The position numbers and the translations under genes were made by a program. This document shows, piece after piece, positions 33,972 to 42,458 of a DNA stretch of 44,920 bases. A model generated the notes under the pieces. That model was not told the DNA's origin. It was given only the letters and a program-made list of their open reading frames with translations, and did not search any database. The DNA comes from Synergistaceae bacterium UBA1037 (lineage in GTDB: Bacteria > Synergistota > Synergistia > Synergistales > Synergistaceae): the NCBI GenBank assembly GCA_002316795.1, contig DCEE01000051.1, positions 1 through 44,920 of the forward strand, read 5' to 3'. How positions within the stretch are numbered: the first letter of the stretch is position 1; the number at the start of each line of letters is the position of its first letter.

Positions 33972-34961
33972 ATGGAACAGAACAAATGCGGAGTTTTTCT
34001 CATCTCCGGCTTTTTGGGAAGCGGAAAGACAACATTGCTCAAGAAGCTGCTTGAAACAGTGCCGGAAGGGGAAAAGGCTGCCGTCCTCATGAATGAATTC
34101 GGAAAAGCAGGGGTCGACGGAGATGTGGTCCGCAAAAACGGCCTTGAAATCATTGAGATAAGCAGCGGCTCTATTTTCTGCGCATGTGCAAAGGGAGATT
34201 TCCTGAGAGGACTTTATACGATATTCCGTGACTACAAGCCGTCCGTTCTTTTGATCGAAGCAAGCGGAGTAGCCGATACCACCGACATGAAGCGTGACCT
34301 GGGCCATGGTATGCTGCATGATTTTTACAGGTTTTGCGGCAATATCTGCGTTGCGGATGCCCAAAGATTCGAGGACTGGGCAGACCTCTTTTGCGCCGTA
34401 CCGAAACAGATAGAGGCAGCCTCCCATGTCATAATCAACAAGATCGACCTTGTCTCTGCAGAAGAACTGAGTTCGATAGAGGAGCACATCAGAGACCTTA
34501 ACCCTTCGGCAGAGATCAGGCATGCGCTGTACGGCAACATACCATGGGATGTCTTTGTATGTCCACAAGAGGAGGAGAAGGCACAGGCCCTGCCCTGCAC
34601 AGAGGATTGGGAAAAATTCATAGAAAAGACACTGAATGACATGGATGCCCATCTGGCTCCCCCGGATAAGCTTGCCTCGCTCAGCGTATTTTGGGAAGGT
34701 GATCCGGTATTGTTCAAAGAGATCCTCCGGGATCTGCCTGACGACATTATCCGTTCGAAGGGATATTTCAAGGATACCGACGGAAAATGGAAGGTCTTCG
34801 ACATAGTTGGAAATTCCGCTCCTGTCTATTCTGATGCCGATGAAAATTTTGAAATGCCGAGGAACCTTGCCATTTTCATAAGGACAAAGAAAGCGCGCCG
34901 GGAAATACCCGGAATGTTTGAGTCCAAAGGGCTCAGGATGCTTGAAGTCAGGTTCGGCTGA
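33972..34961 (+). CDS. CobW/COG0523-family GTP-binding protein
   Basis: A 329-residue G3E-family P-loop GTPase. Walker A is GFLGSGKTTLL near 13-23, Walker B-like LLIEASGVAD near 93-102, and the NKID guanine-specificity motif is in HVIINKIDLV near 155-164. Family members deliver metals or assist B12-dependent enzymes. The usual CxCC metal motif is changed to SIFCAC (C70, C72). The start is ATG 33972 with GGGAGGAG upstream. Its position just ahead of a corrinoid methyltransferase cluster suggests help with loading or reactivating the corrinoid protein (inference). Confidence 0.88.
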   Translation: MEQNKCGVFLISGFLGSGKTTLLKKLLETVPEGEKAAVLMNEFGKAGVDGDVVRKNGLEIIEISSGSIFCACAKGDFLRGLYTIFRDYKPSVLLIEASGVADTTDMKRDLGHGMLHDFYRFCGNICVADAQRFEDWADLFCAVPKQIEAASHVIINKIDLVSAEELSSIEEHIRDLNPSAEIRHALYGNIPWDVFVCPQEEEKAQALPCTEDWEKFIEKTLNDMDAHLAPPDKLASLSVFWEGDPVLFKEILRDLPDDIIRSKGYFKDTDGKWKVFDIVGNSAPVYSDADENFEMPRNLAIFIRTKKARREIPGMFESKGLRMLEVRFG

Positions 34962-34989
34962 TATAAACAGAGAGAGGGAAAAGTGTATT

Positions 34990-35589
34990 ATGGACAGCAA
35001 TAACAACGACAGAAGTTTTGATACAGTCACAAAAAAATGCATGGAGTATATGGATCAAAAAACAGCGGCAACACCCTGTTCGATGGCCATTTCAATTATG
35101 CAGGAAACGGATATTCCGATGCATAACTTCGTACACCATTACCTGGTCCCTGCCGTTCTTATGACGCTGGTCTGCCGTCTTCAGAAAACAGGCCGGAGGC
35201 AGTATGAAGAAAAAATGGCTGAGATCGAAAAGAGGTCGAAAAACGTCCTTCCCGCTTTCTGCGGTTTCTACGGAGCATGCGGCGCGGCAATAGGGACAGG
35301 TATTTTCATGAGCGTCCATACCGGGACCACTCCTATGTCAAAGGAGACATGGGGACTCTGCAACGGGATCACTGTCCGCACCCTGAAAAGGATGGCGGAG
35401 ATCGGAGGACCCAGGTGCTGTAAACGAAACACATTGATAGCGCTGCAGGAAGGCGCTGAGTATATTTTTGAGCAGACTGGGATCGATATTGGCAGAGAAG
35501 AGAAGGTAAAATGCACCTTCAGCAAATTCAACCTTGAATGTCTCAAGGAAGACTGTCCATTTTATGCCGAAGGTGAAAAAAACATCTGA
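34990..35589 (+). CDS. Cysteine-rich DUF5714-like protein
   Basis: A 199-residue soluble protein with about a dozen cysteines, including CGFYGACGAAIGTGIF near 97-112, RCCKRNT near 144-150, and a C-terminal CTFSKFNLECLKEDC cluster near 178-192. It looks like DUF5714, a family of unknown function often found beside B12 methyltransferase genes, but that assignment is from memory. The cysteine spacing suggests an Fe-S cluster or metal site. It begins 28 bases after the CobW-like gene, with a weak Shine-Dalgarno sequence (GAGGGAAA), and ends at a terminator, so the pair may form one unit. Confidence 0.7.
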   Translation: MDSNNNDRSFDTVTKKCMEYMDQKTAATPCSMAISIMQETDIPMHNFVHHYLVPAVLMTLVCRLQKTGRRQYEEKMAEIEKRSKNVLPAFCGFYGACGAAIGTGIFMSVHTGTTPMSKETWGLCNGITVRTLKRMAEIGGPRCCKRNTLIALQEGAEYIFEQTGIDIGREEKVKCTFSKFNLECLKEDCPFYAEGEKNI

Positions 35590-35640
35590 CCCGAATACAC
35601 GTGCCCGTCCCTTAACAGGATCTGTTCCGCGCCCAATTAG

Positions 35641-35680
35641 ATAAGTCTGCCCTTCCTGAAGGTGGGCTTATTCTTTTATT
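35641..35680 (+). terminator. Probable terminator after the DUF5714-like gene
   Basis: ATAAG...GCCCTTCC pairs with GAAGGTGGGC...TTAT around a short loop, with a small internal mismatch, followed by TTCTTTTATT. Confidence 0.6.
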
Positions 35681-35739
35681 AGTGTTCCGGGGCATACACG
35701 GTGTCTGTTGAAAAGAAACGCAACCCCACAGATCCGCTC

Positions 35740-35748
35740 TGTTATAAT
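35740..35748 (+). promoter_or_regulatory. Extended -10 promoter element before the BTAD regulator
   Basis: TGTTATAAT is an extended -10 box (TGn-TATAAT). No -35 is seen at the right distance. The predicted start near 35755 lies upstream of ATG 35785 but downstream of the GTG at 35701, which argues for the shorter protein. Confidence 0.5.
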
Positions 35749-35784
35749 GTTCTGGTAAATACCCACGGAAAGAGGGCAATGCTC

Positions 35785-38730
35785 ATGAAGCACAAGGCAT
35801 GTCTCCTTGGGGTGCCTGAACTTTTCCTAGACGGGGCCAAAGTCCTTTTCCCGTTTCTAAAAGCCAAGCTCCTTACGTTTATGCTTATTGAGGAAAAAAA
35901 CATCCGCAGGGATAAACTGTGTGAATATCTGTGGCCTGACAAGGAGACAGAAAAAGGCCGCCGAAACCTCAGCAATGCCCTGAGCTATGTCAGGACAGTC
36001 ATTCCTGTGCAGATGAACAACAGAGAAGTCGTTTCAATAAAACCATCTCTGCACATAGCACGGGACACGGACCTGCTTTCTTCCCTCGACAGGTTATCCC
36101 TGAATGAGATGATAAAAATCAACGGAATATTTATGGATCTGCCGGAAGCGGAGGATCTGGAATCTTTTTGCTGTTGGCTCTTTCCCAAACGTCAGCATTA
36201 TCATGAGCTTTTTGTAGACGGCCTCAGGAAAAGAGCGAACGCTTTTCTTGAGAGCCATACAGATGATTCCTGCGAAAAGGCTCTTGAATGTTATGAGCTG
36301 CTTGCAGAGAGGGAGCCCTATAATGAAAAGATCCACGGAGAGCTTGTCAGGCTTTACATTAAAACCGGCCAGAAAGTCAAAGCTGTTGACGCAGCCCACG
36401 CATTCTCAAAAAGAATAGAAAACGACCTGGGTATCTGCACGGATCTATCAGATATCTCGTCAATAGTGAATAAGAAATCTCCCGTTTTGGACAAACAGCC
36501 CAAATCATCTGACGATACGCCCCTTTCGAGAAGTTCGGAGATCCTTAAGATGCTTGACTTTATGATAAAGACTGAAAGTTCGGGTAAGTCCTCCTGCGGG
36601 CTGGTATGGGGAGAGAACGGCATCGGCAAGACTGAATTTATAGATGAGCTCGTATCATGTCTCAACCAGAGAGGATGGGAGAGCCACTATGTAAGGTGCA
36701 CACAGGAAGAGAAAGAGAGGCCGATGGTCCCTTTTATCCAAATGCTGCAGCGACAGAAATGTTCCCTGCCTCAGTCTGAAGACATTTCGTCCCTTAGTGA
36801 GCTGAACTACTCGCGGTTAGCCGAACTTGTCCGGATGAATGTTGCTGCCTCTGCTGAAGAAAGTAAGAAAAAGCTCCTTGTCGTAGAAAACATACACTGG
36901 ATGGATGACGCTTCCTGGATGATACTTGAGACCATCATGTGGGACTATTCTTCGCCGCTCCACCTGATAATATCAGGCTTCGAAGAGATAAGGCCTACGT
37001 TCATGCTCAGAACTTCCTTTGAGACCGAACCATTTGAGAAATTTGAAATAGCACTCAGAAGATTTGACCTTGAAGAGACAGGTCAGATATGCCGCGCAAT
37101 GGCTCCTGACAGTACGTGGACAGAAAAGGACATACGAAATGTCTATTTGCAGACGGAGGGCAATCCGTTCTTTATCAGACAGCTGCTCAATGCTGGACTG
37201 CCTGTAAAAGACGGGAAAGGGATCATATCAAACAACCCCTTTGTGTCTGTCATAGAGTTCTCAGGCAAGGATGAGAGGCTCTTTCTGGAAGCCCTGGCAG
37301 TTGAACCGGACCATGCCTCAATGCTGAACATCAGCAAAGTTTTGGACATCTCTCCGCTTCAACTTTCAAAAATATGCGAAAACATAAAAAACAACGCACT
37401 TGTGAAGGAAAAAAACAACGATGAGGGAGATGTTATCTATTACTTTACCCATGTAAAGATCAGGGAGGCTCTCCTGGCAAATATGTCCGCTACGAGAAAA
37501 CAGGCCCTACACCTCAAAAACATCGAAGTGCTCGAAGCAGGAATATCTCCGTACCAGTACAGAAAAAGAGAAATATACTCTCTGCTCTGTTTCCATTCAC
37601 ATGAAGCCGGTCTTGAAGAAAAAGAGCTGTATTGGCGCGTTATGGAGCTGAAACAGCACTTCAAAGCGGCGCACGAGGTCTTTCCGACTTTGGCAGACCA
37701 TGACCTGATGAAATATGTACCGACCCTGGAAGATTTGGACTATACTCAGACGGCTCTCGAAGAGGCCGGCAGACTAATGGACAGGATCGTGCGGGTCTCC
37801 GGCAGGAAGCCCGAGATGATGCGGATCGAAAGGGACCTTTTGATCCTTCGGGGCGCTATGCTATGGTGGAGCGGAAAATACGAGGACGCGGAAGGCGCCC
37901 TGAGGGAAGGTCTTGAAAAGGCGATAAAAATCGGAGAGACGGAACCTGTCGTTGAGGCATGTGTACAGATTTGTTATTTGGCTATACAGAATGACGATGA
38001 GAGGCGGCTTTCCGCATTCGCGAACAGGGTCTACCTTCTTTCAATAAAAGATCACCTGCATAAGTGGATGGGAGTAGCCCTGCGTTTTAAAGGTATATCC
38101 GCAATACTTAAGGGAGAGTTCGGAATAGCATTCAAAGTACTCCAGATGTCAACGCTTCTTTTTGAAAAGCTGGAGGAAGAGGGCGATAGTTATACGGTAT
38201 GCATTGTAGCGGCGGAGCATTTCAGGGGTGATGCCTGCCTTGCGGAAGGCAAAACCAGAGAGGCTCTCTCCTACTACCTTACATGCATCAGTATAGGGGA
38301 ATCAATAGGAATTTACCGCGGGCTTGGCCTTTCACTTGCTAAAGCAGCATTTTGCAATATCCTCAACGGTAAGTATGATGATGCGGAAAAACTGCTGCAA
38401 AGGATGGAAAAGCTGTACGCGATCACACATACCGAGAAAAGTGGGGGACTTCAGGGAGGGGGTATCGGATACAGCCTTATGGGACTCCTCTCTGCAATGA
38501 AGGGGGAGTGGGATGATGCTGTCTGTTATTACTCCCTTGCTCAAAAATTTGTCTCTGAGACCGGGAGGCCGACATGGGAGACTTTTCTTTATTGGTCCAA
38601 GCTTTCTCTGTATTCTATAGAAAATATCCCGGAAGATGTTTCCAAAAAGCTGTTCAAAAAAAGCCCTGAGTGGTATCGTGAAAACTTGAATGAAATGAAA
38701 AAAAAGATAGGGTGGAAGAACGATTTTTGA
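35785..38730 (+). CDS. Large BTAD/STAND-ATPase/TPR transcriptional regulator
   Basis: A 981-residue cytosolic regulator. Residues about 1-95 form an OmpR-like winged helix (PELFLDGAKVLFPFLKAKLL, RRDKLCEYLWPDKETEKGRR). About 100-230 is a bacterial transcriptional activator domain (ALECYELLAEREPYNEKIHG). A STAND/AAA ATPase follows with Walker A GENGIGKT (276-283) and Walker B LLVVENIHWMDD (364-375). The C-terminal half, from about 600, is TPR-like helical repeats. Such SARP/MalT-like proteins are usually ATP-dependent activators switched by a ligand or protein bound to the repeats. ATG 35785 follows AGAGGG by eight bases. It lies just before, and probably controls, the corrinoid methyltransferase genes. 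Confidence 0.88.
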   Translation: MKHKACLLGVPELFLDGAKVLFPFLKAKLLTFMLIEEKNIRRDKLCEYLWPDKETEKGRRNLSNALSYVRTVIPVQMNNREVVSIKPSLHIARDTDLLSSLDRLSLNEMIKINGIFMDLPEAEDLESFCCWLFPKRQHYHELFVDGLRKRANAFLESHTDDSCEKALECYELLAEREPYNEKIHGELVRLYIKTGQKVKAVDAAHAFSKRIENDLGICTDLSDISSIVNKKSPVLDKQPKSSDDTPLSRSSEILKMLDFMIKTESSGKSSCGLVWGENGIGKTEFIDELVSCLNQRGWESHYVRCTQEEKERPMVPFIQMLQRQKCSLPQSEDISSLSELNYSRLAELVRMNVAASAEESKKKLLVVENIHWMDDASWMILETIMWDYSSPLHLIISGFEEIRPTFMLRTSFETEPFEKFEIALRRFDLEETGQICRAMAPDSTWTEKDIRNVYLQTEGNPFFIRQLLNAGLPVKDGKGIISNNPFVSVIEFSGKDERLFLEALAVEPDHASMLNISKVLDISPLQLSKICENIKNNALVKEKNNDEGDVIYYFTHVKIREALLANMSATRKQALHLKNIEVLEAGISPYQYRKREIYSLLCFHSHEAGLEEKELYWRVMELKQHFKAAHEVFPTLADHDLMKYVPTLEDLDYTQTALEEAGRLMDRIVRVSGRKPEMMRIERDLLILRGAMLWWSGKYEDAEGALREGLEKAIKIGETEPVVEACVQICYLAIQNDDERRLSAFANRVYLLSIKDHLHKWMGVALRFKGISAILKGEFGIAFKVLQMSTLLFEKLEEEGDSYTVCIVAAEHFRGDACLAEGKTREALSYYLTCISIGESIGIYRGLGLSLAKAAFCNILNGKYDDAEKLLQRMEKLYAITHTEKSGGLQGGGIGYSLMGLLSAMKGEWDDAVCYYSLAQKFVSETGRPTWETFLYWSKLSLYSIENIPEDVSKKLFKKSPEWYRENLNEMKKKIGWKNDF

Positions 38731-38775
38731 TAGTTTCAGATCCTGATTGTTAAAAAGTGCAAAAAACTTTTTATG

Positions 38776-38826
38776 AAAAAGGTCGGAAAATCGGCGGATA
38801 TGAGTCGGTGGTCCGGCCTTTTTGCA
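38776..38826 (+). terminator. Terminator after the BTAD regulator
   Basis: AAAAAGGTCGGA (38776-38787) pairs with TCCGGCCTTTTT (38812-38823); the loop is about 24 bases. A smaller inverted repeat AAAAAGT/ACTTTTT lies just upstream at 38752-38772. The rest of 38731-38930 up to the corrinoid gene is AT-rich and probably holds its promoter, but I could not place one with confidence. Confidence 0.75.
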
Positions 38827-38930
38827 TTGTTTTTATGCAGGGTTGTTAGGATGGGTCCATTGAGCAAAAAATCAAGTTTAAAAGTTTTTTCGAAAATAAT
38901 GAAAAAATCACACTAACGGAGGTATCAGAA

Positions 38931-39560
38931 ATGTCAGTTGAACAGGTTCGTAAGCACATGATCGAGGGAGACGGAGATTCAGCGGTAGCTATGGTAAAAG
39001 ATCTTATTGAGAAGGGTATTGCGCCGCACGATATAATGGGCGGTCTGACCGAGGAAATGGGAATTCTTGGCGATAAGTTTGAAAACTTTGAAGCCTTCCT
39101 TCCCGACCTGATGATCGCCGGAGATGCTTTTATGCAGATCATGGATGTGCTCAAGGAACACCTTGTTGCCGAATCAGCAGAAGCCGCACAAAAGACAGTG
39201 GTAATTGGAACAGTCAAGGGAGACTTTCATGACATAGGAAAGAATATCATAGGCATAGTCCTCCAGGCTAACGGGTTTAAGGTCGTTGACCTTGGTTCAG
39301 ATGTTGACCCTGTTGCTTACATGGATGCGGCTCGCAAAGAAAAAGCTGACGCTGTTGGTATCTCAGCACTGATGACCACGACAATGCCGGGACAGGAAGA
39401 ATTTATCAAGCTTGTCGCAGAGACCGGCGATAAAGGCAAGTATGTTGTCTGTGTAGGAGGAGCACCTACCTCGGTCGAATGGGCTGAACGCATAGGAGCT
39501 GACCTATGGTCATTTGATGCCTTTGAATTCGCTGCCAAGCTTAAAGATATGCTTGGCTAG
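38931..39560 (+). CDS. Methyltransferase corrinoid protein (MtmC/MtbC/MttC type)
   Basis: A 209-residue cobalamin-binding methyl carrier. The N-terminal four-helix cap (about 1-85, with EEMGILGDKFENFEAFLPDLMIA-type sequence) is followed by a Rossmann-like B12 domain. The cobalt-ligand motif DxHxxG is D98, H100 and G103 in GDFHDIGKN, and the later VGISALMTTTM and VVCVGGAPT segments bind the corrinoid tail. It would receive a methyl group from the MtmB-like enzyme encoded 34 bases downstream and pass it to the UroD-type enzyme after that. ACGGAGG precedes the ATG. It is well separated from the upstream regulator by a terminator. Confidence 0.95.
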   Translation: MSVEQVRKHMIEGDGDSAVAMVKDLIEKGIAPHDIMGGLTEEMGILGDKFENFEAFLPDLMIAGDAFMQIMDVLKEHLVAESAEAAQKTVVIGTVKGDFHDIGKNIIGIVLQANGFKVVDLGSDVDPVAYMDAARKEKADAVGISALMTTTMPGQEEFIKLVAETGDKGKYVVCVGGAPTSVEWAERIGADLWSFDAFEFAAKLKDMLG

Positions 39561-39594
39561 GTCTTAGCAGAAACTAACAGAGGAGGAAACAAAG

Positions 39595-40986
39595 ATGTCA
39601 ACATTCAGAATGTGGGAAGTATTTGAAAAAGTTGAAAACGGTCCTTTCTTTAGAGACCAGTCAGAATGGATGCTCAAGAGTTTCATTCCCAATATGAGAA
39701 GGGTAGTAAAAGAATACAACATCAAGTATGACGGGAAAACCATCGTAAACTGTGATGACGACCTGGCCGACCGCGTATGGAAAGCCGCTAAGGATTTCTT
39801 TGTCTCTGTCGGTGTCTACCACCAGGAAAGTCACAGGGTCATCAAGTTCACAGAAGAAGAAGTAAATGAAGTGCTCTACACGAAGAGGCCGTGTTACATG
39901 ATAGGCGCAGGACATGACCAGCGCTGGCTCAGGGTCCGTTCCGTAGAGGACAAGGAAAAACGTCCCTTCCACCTCTTCAGTCCCGATGCCAACTTCAGCT
40001 CTGATATTCATAAGAAGGCCTGTATGGCATACCTCAAAGAGCCCCTTCTTGACGGTCTCTGCGCACCTCTCATAGAGGACTTCATGGGAAGGAAAGCCAC
40101 ATCACAGACGCCTACCGAAGTTGCGGCTGCGATGGAACATGCAATGAACCTGCGTGATGCTCAGCGCCTTGTCGGAAAGCCGGATGTCTGGACGGTATCT
40201 GTAGGAACAGCTGAAACTGATCAGGCACAGATTGCCGCGGCAAACAAAGAATGGGGAGTCCGCCCCTCGCACCTTGATGGCCGTATGGTATCCATACTGA
40301 CAGAGATGACAACGAACAATGCAATGCTCAACAAGTCGATGCATTATCGCGCCTACGGGAATGTATTCGGCAACCTTTGCGGAGCCATCTATGGCGGGCA
40401 TGCCGGTGGAGCAGAAGGAACACTGGTCCTCCAGACAGCATATAACATTGAGGGAGCATGCCTTTATGGATCCTGCTGGGCACTCAACTTCCCCTTCCAT
40501 CTCAAATGGCAGTCGACGACTACAAGAGAGATACTGTGGCTCCAGAGCGTACTCAGCCAGGCAATGTCAAGGAATTCAAACCTTATATTCCTCAACAACC
40601 TTTTCGCCAACGCAGGACCCGCAACTGAGCAGCTTTACTGGGAATGCGCAAACCACGCTCTTGCAACGGAATCTTCAGGCGGAAACCCGTGGGGAGCAGC
40701 GACATGCCGCAATAAGTTTACTGACATGGCAACGCCGCTCGAGTCACGCTTCTACCACGAAGTGTCCGAAGCCTCGTTCTACAAGCGTATGACCCGCGCA
40801 CAGGCTGATGAGATCTGCCAGAAGATCATGGAGAAGTACGAAAAACTGATCCCGATCGACAACTACGGCAAAAAGATCCAGGAAGTTTACGACATGGAAC
40901 ACCTTGTCCCGCGCAAACAGTTCGTCGATCAGTACAAACGCATGAGAGATGAGCTTAGCAAATTGGGAGTCGAGTTCGCCTATTAA
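39595..40986 (+). CDS. Monomethylamine methyltransferase (MtmB)-family protein without pyrrolysine
   Basis: A 463-residue homologue of archaeal MtmB (458 residues), similar along its whole length: GVYHQESHRVIKFTEEEV near 73-90, RVRSVEDKEKRP near 113-124, GGHAGGAEGT in the middle, KWQSTTTREI later, and YDMEHLVPRKQF near the end. MtmB enzymes transfer a methyl group from monomethylamine to a corrinoid protein and use pyrrolysine encoded by an in-frame UAG. Here the aligned stretch GKPDVWTVSVGT has Val201, codon GTA at 40195-40197, where Pyl202 would be, and the frame has no internal UAG. The substrate is thus unknown. GAGGAGG precedes the ATG. It forms an apparent unit with the corrinoid protein. 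Confidence 0.9.
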   Translation: MSTFRMWEVFEKVENGPFFRDQSEWMLKSFIPNMRRVVKEYNIKYDGKTIVNCDDDLADRVWKAAKDFFVSVGVYHQESHRVIKFTEEEVNEVLYTKRPCYMIGAGHDQRWLRVRSVEDKEKRPFHLFSPDANFSSDIHKKACMAYLKEPLLDGLCAPLIEDFMGRKATSQTPTEVAAAMEHAMNLRDAQRLVGKPDVWTVSVGTAETDQAQIAAANKEWGVRPSHLDGRMVSILTEMTTNNAMLNKSMHYRAYGNVFGNLCGAIYGGHAGGAEGTLVLQTAYNIEGACLYGSCWALNFPFHLKWQSTTTREILWLQSVLSQAMSRNSNLIFLNNLFANAGPATEQLYWECANHALATESSGGNPWGAATCRNKFTDMATPLESRFYHEVSEASFYKRMTRAQADEICQKIMEKYEKLIPIDNYGKKIQEVYDMEHLVPRKQFVDQYKRMRDELSKLGVEFAY

Positions 40987-41008
40987 TTTACAGATCCCGA
41001 AGCTGCGG

Positions 41009-41042
41009 TATGTGCATGGATGTTATTGCATCTCTGCACATA
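41009..41042 (+). promoter_or_regulatory. Intercistronic hairpin between the MtmB-like and MtbA-like genes
   Basis: TATGTGCA (41009-41016) and TGCACATA (41035-41042) are perfect inverted repeats, with a second inner pair GATG/CATC around TTATTG. No T-run follows, so it is not an ordinary terminator. It may protect or process the upstream mRNA, or be a protein-binding palindrome. Confidence 0.6.
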
Positions 41043-41072
41043 TCGCTGTTTACGAATAATGAGGTGAGGAAT

Positions 41073-42446
41073 GTGACAGGAAAAGAAAGAGTTCTGAAAG
41101 CCTTGAAATTCCAGGAAGTGGACCGCGTTCCATGGGTCCCCTTCACAGGCGTGCATGTTGCCAAGCTTATCGGAACGGATGCCGAAAAACTCCTTAAGGA
41201 TGAGGACCTCCTCGTTGAAGCGGTTTGCGCCGCAGGCGAGCGCTACTACGCCGACGGAGTCTGCTCGGCTTTTGATCTTCAGGCGGAGGCGGAGGTCCTC
41301 GGCTGCGGTCTCCACTGGTCGAAAAACAACCCTCCCGCAGTTACCGGTCATGTGCTGGCACAGGGTAAAGAACTGGGTGACCTTCCAAAGTTTGAAAAGG
41401 ACAAGGGGCGCCTTCCTGTGTTTTTCAACGCTACCCGCAAACTTGTTGAGAAGATAGGCGACAAAACAGCAGTGTTTGCCCTTTGCTGCGGACCCTTCAC
41501 ACTTGCCCTTCACCTGCGAGGATCAGCTTTTATCATGGACATGATAAAGAAGCCCGACGAGGCTCATAAGGTCCTTGCCTTTTGCGCCGAGATCACCCGT
41601 AAGATGGGCGAGTGGTACATGGAGACGGGAGCTCATGTGATCGCAGTAGTCGATCCTATGACAAGCCAGATCGCACCTAAGCATTTTGAAGCATTTGTGA
41701 CCCCCTACATCAAACCCGTCATCGATGAGGTACAGGGCAGAAACGGCATCGTTACACTCTTCTGCTGCGGCAACGCCACGAAAAACATTGAACTCATGAT
41801 GCAGTCAGCTCCTAACGCGATAGCCTTTGATGAGCAGGTCGACCTGGCTTTTGTGAAAGGGCTCGCAGAAAAGTACAAGGTATGTTTTGAGGGCAATATT
41901 CCTCTTACAACGACCCTTCTCTTCGGCTCACCCAAGGAGAGCGTTGAAGATGTCAAAATGAGGATAGAAGTTGGCGGAAAAAGAGGATACATACTTTCAC
42001 CGGGATGCGACCTTCCCTATGATACCCCTTTCTACAACCTGGAAGCTGTAGGCAAATATGCCGCCACAGGTGAAGAACCTTCGGATACAGCCGGTTTCCT
42101 TTCGCTGGAAGACGCACTGCTTCAGGCCGAGGAATCGGGAGATGTCCTTGAAGATGTGACAATAGGACCCGGAAAGGTATTCATCGAAATAGTCACGCTC
42201 GACTCAGAAGGCTGCGCGCCATGTCAGTATATGTGTGAAGCAGTCAAAAACGTGGCACCGCATTACGGAGACAGGCTCACGTGGAGGGAATCCCTGATAA
42301 AGAGTGCTGCTGGCATAAAAAGGACGAAGGCACTCGGAGTATCTACCCTACCCACAATGCTAATCAACAATGAAGTAGTCTACGACAACATAATCCCCAC
42401 CGCGGACGATCTGATGAAACAGATCGACAAGAGGCTCAAGGGCTGA
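41073..42446 (+). CDS. UroD-fold (MtaA/MtbA-like) methyltransferase fused to a thioredoxin-like domain
   Basis: A 457-residue protein. Residues about 1-345 are a uroporphyrinogen decarboxylase-fold domain like MtaA, MtbA and CmuA, which move methyl groups from a corrinoid protein to a thiol or other acceptor. The zinc motif H-x-C...C is altered to LFCCGN (Phe230, Cys231, Cys232), with the distal Cys312 in SPGCDLP kept. Residues about 365-457 form a thioredoxin-like domain with CAPC (381-384) and a cis-Pro stretch VSTLPTMLI. GTG 41073 follows GAGGTGAGG and yields the usual N-terminus; the longer ATG frame at 41010 would start inside a hairpin. The methyl acceptor is unknown. Confidence 0.87.
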   Translation: MTGKERVLKALKFQEVDRVPWVPFTGVHVAKLIGTDAEKLLKDEDLLVEAVCAAGERYYADGVCSAFDLQAEAEVLGCGLHWSKNNPPAVTGHVLAQGKELGDLPKFEKDKGRLPVFFNATRKLVEKIGDKTAVFALCCGPFTLALHLRGSAFIMDMIKKPDEAHKVLAFCAEITRKMGEWYMETGAHVIAVVDPMTSQIAPKHFEAFVTPYIKPVIDEVQGRNGIVTLFCCGNATKNIELMMQSAPNAIAFDEQVDLAFVKGLAEKYKVCFEGNIPLTTTLLFGSPKESVEDVKMRIEVGGKRGYILSPGCDLPYDTPFYNLEAVGKYAATGEEPSDTAGFLSLEDALLQAEESGDVLEDVTIGPGKVFIEIVTLDSEGCAPCQYMCEAVKNVAPHYGDRLTWRESLIKSAAGIKRTKALGVSTLPTMLINNEVVYDNIIPTADDLMKQIDKRLKG

Positions 42447-42458
42447 AGTCGATCCTCA

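Noticed and set aside
33966..35042. A 358-residue minus-strand open frame
   Set aside because: It is antisense to the CobW-like gene, is rich in Cys/Phe/His with no domain pattern, and the plus strand has a clear GTPase.
38731..38930. Cobalamin riboswitch before the corrinoid gene
   Set aside because: No B12-box-like sequence and no room for the conserved core; only a terminator and an AT-rich stretch are present.
39595..40986. Read-through UAG for pyrrolysine in the MtmB-like gene
   Set aside because: I checked the frame for an internal UAG; it is open with sense codons throughout, and GTA stands at the aligned position.
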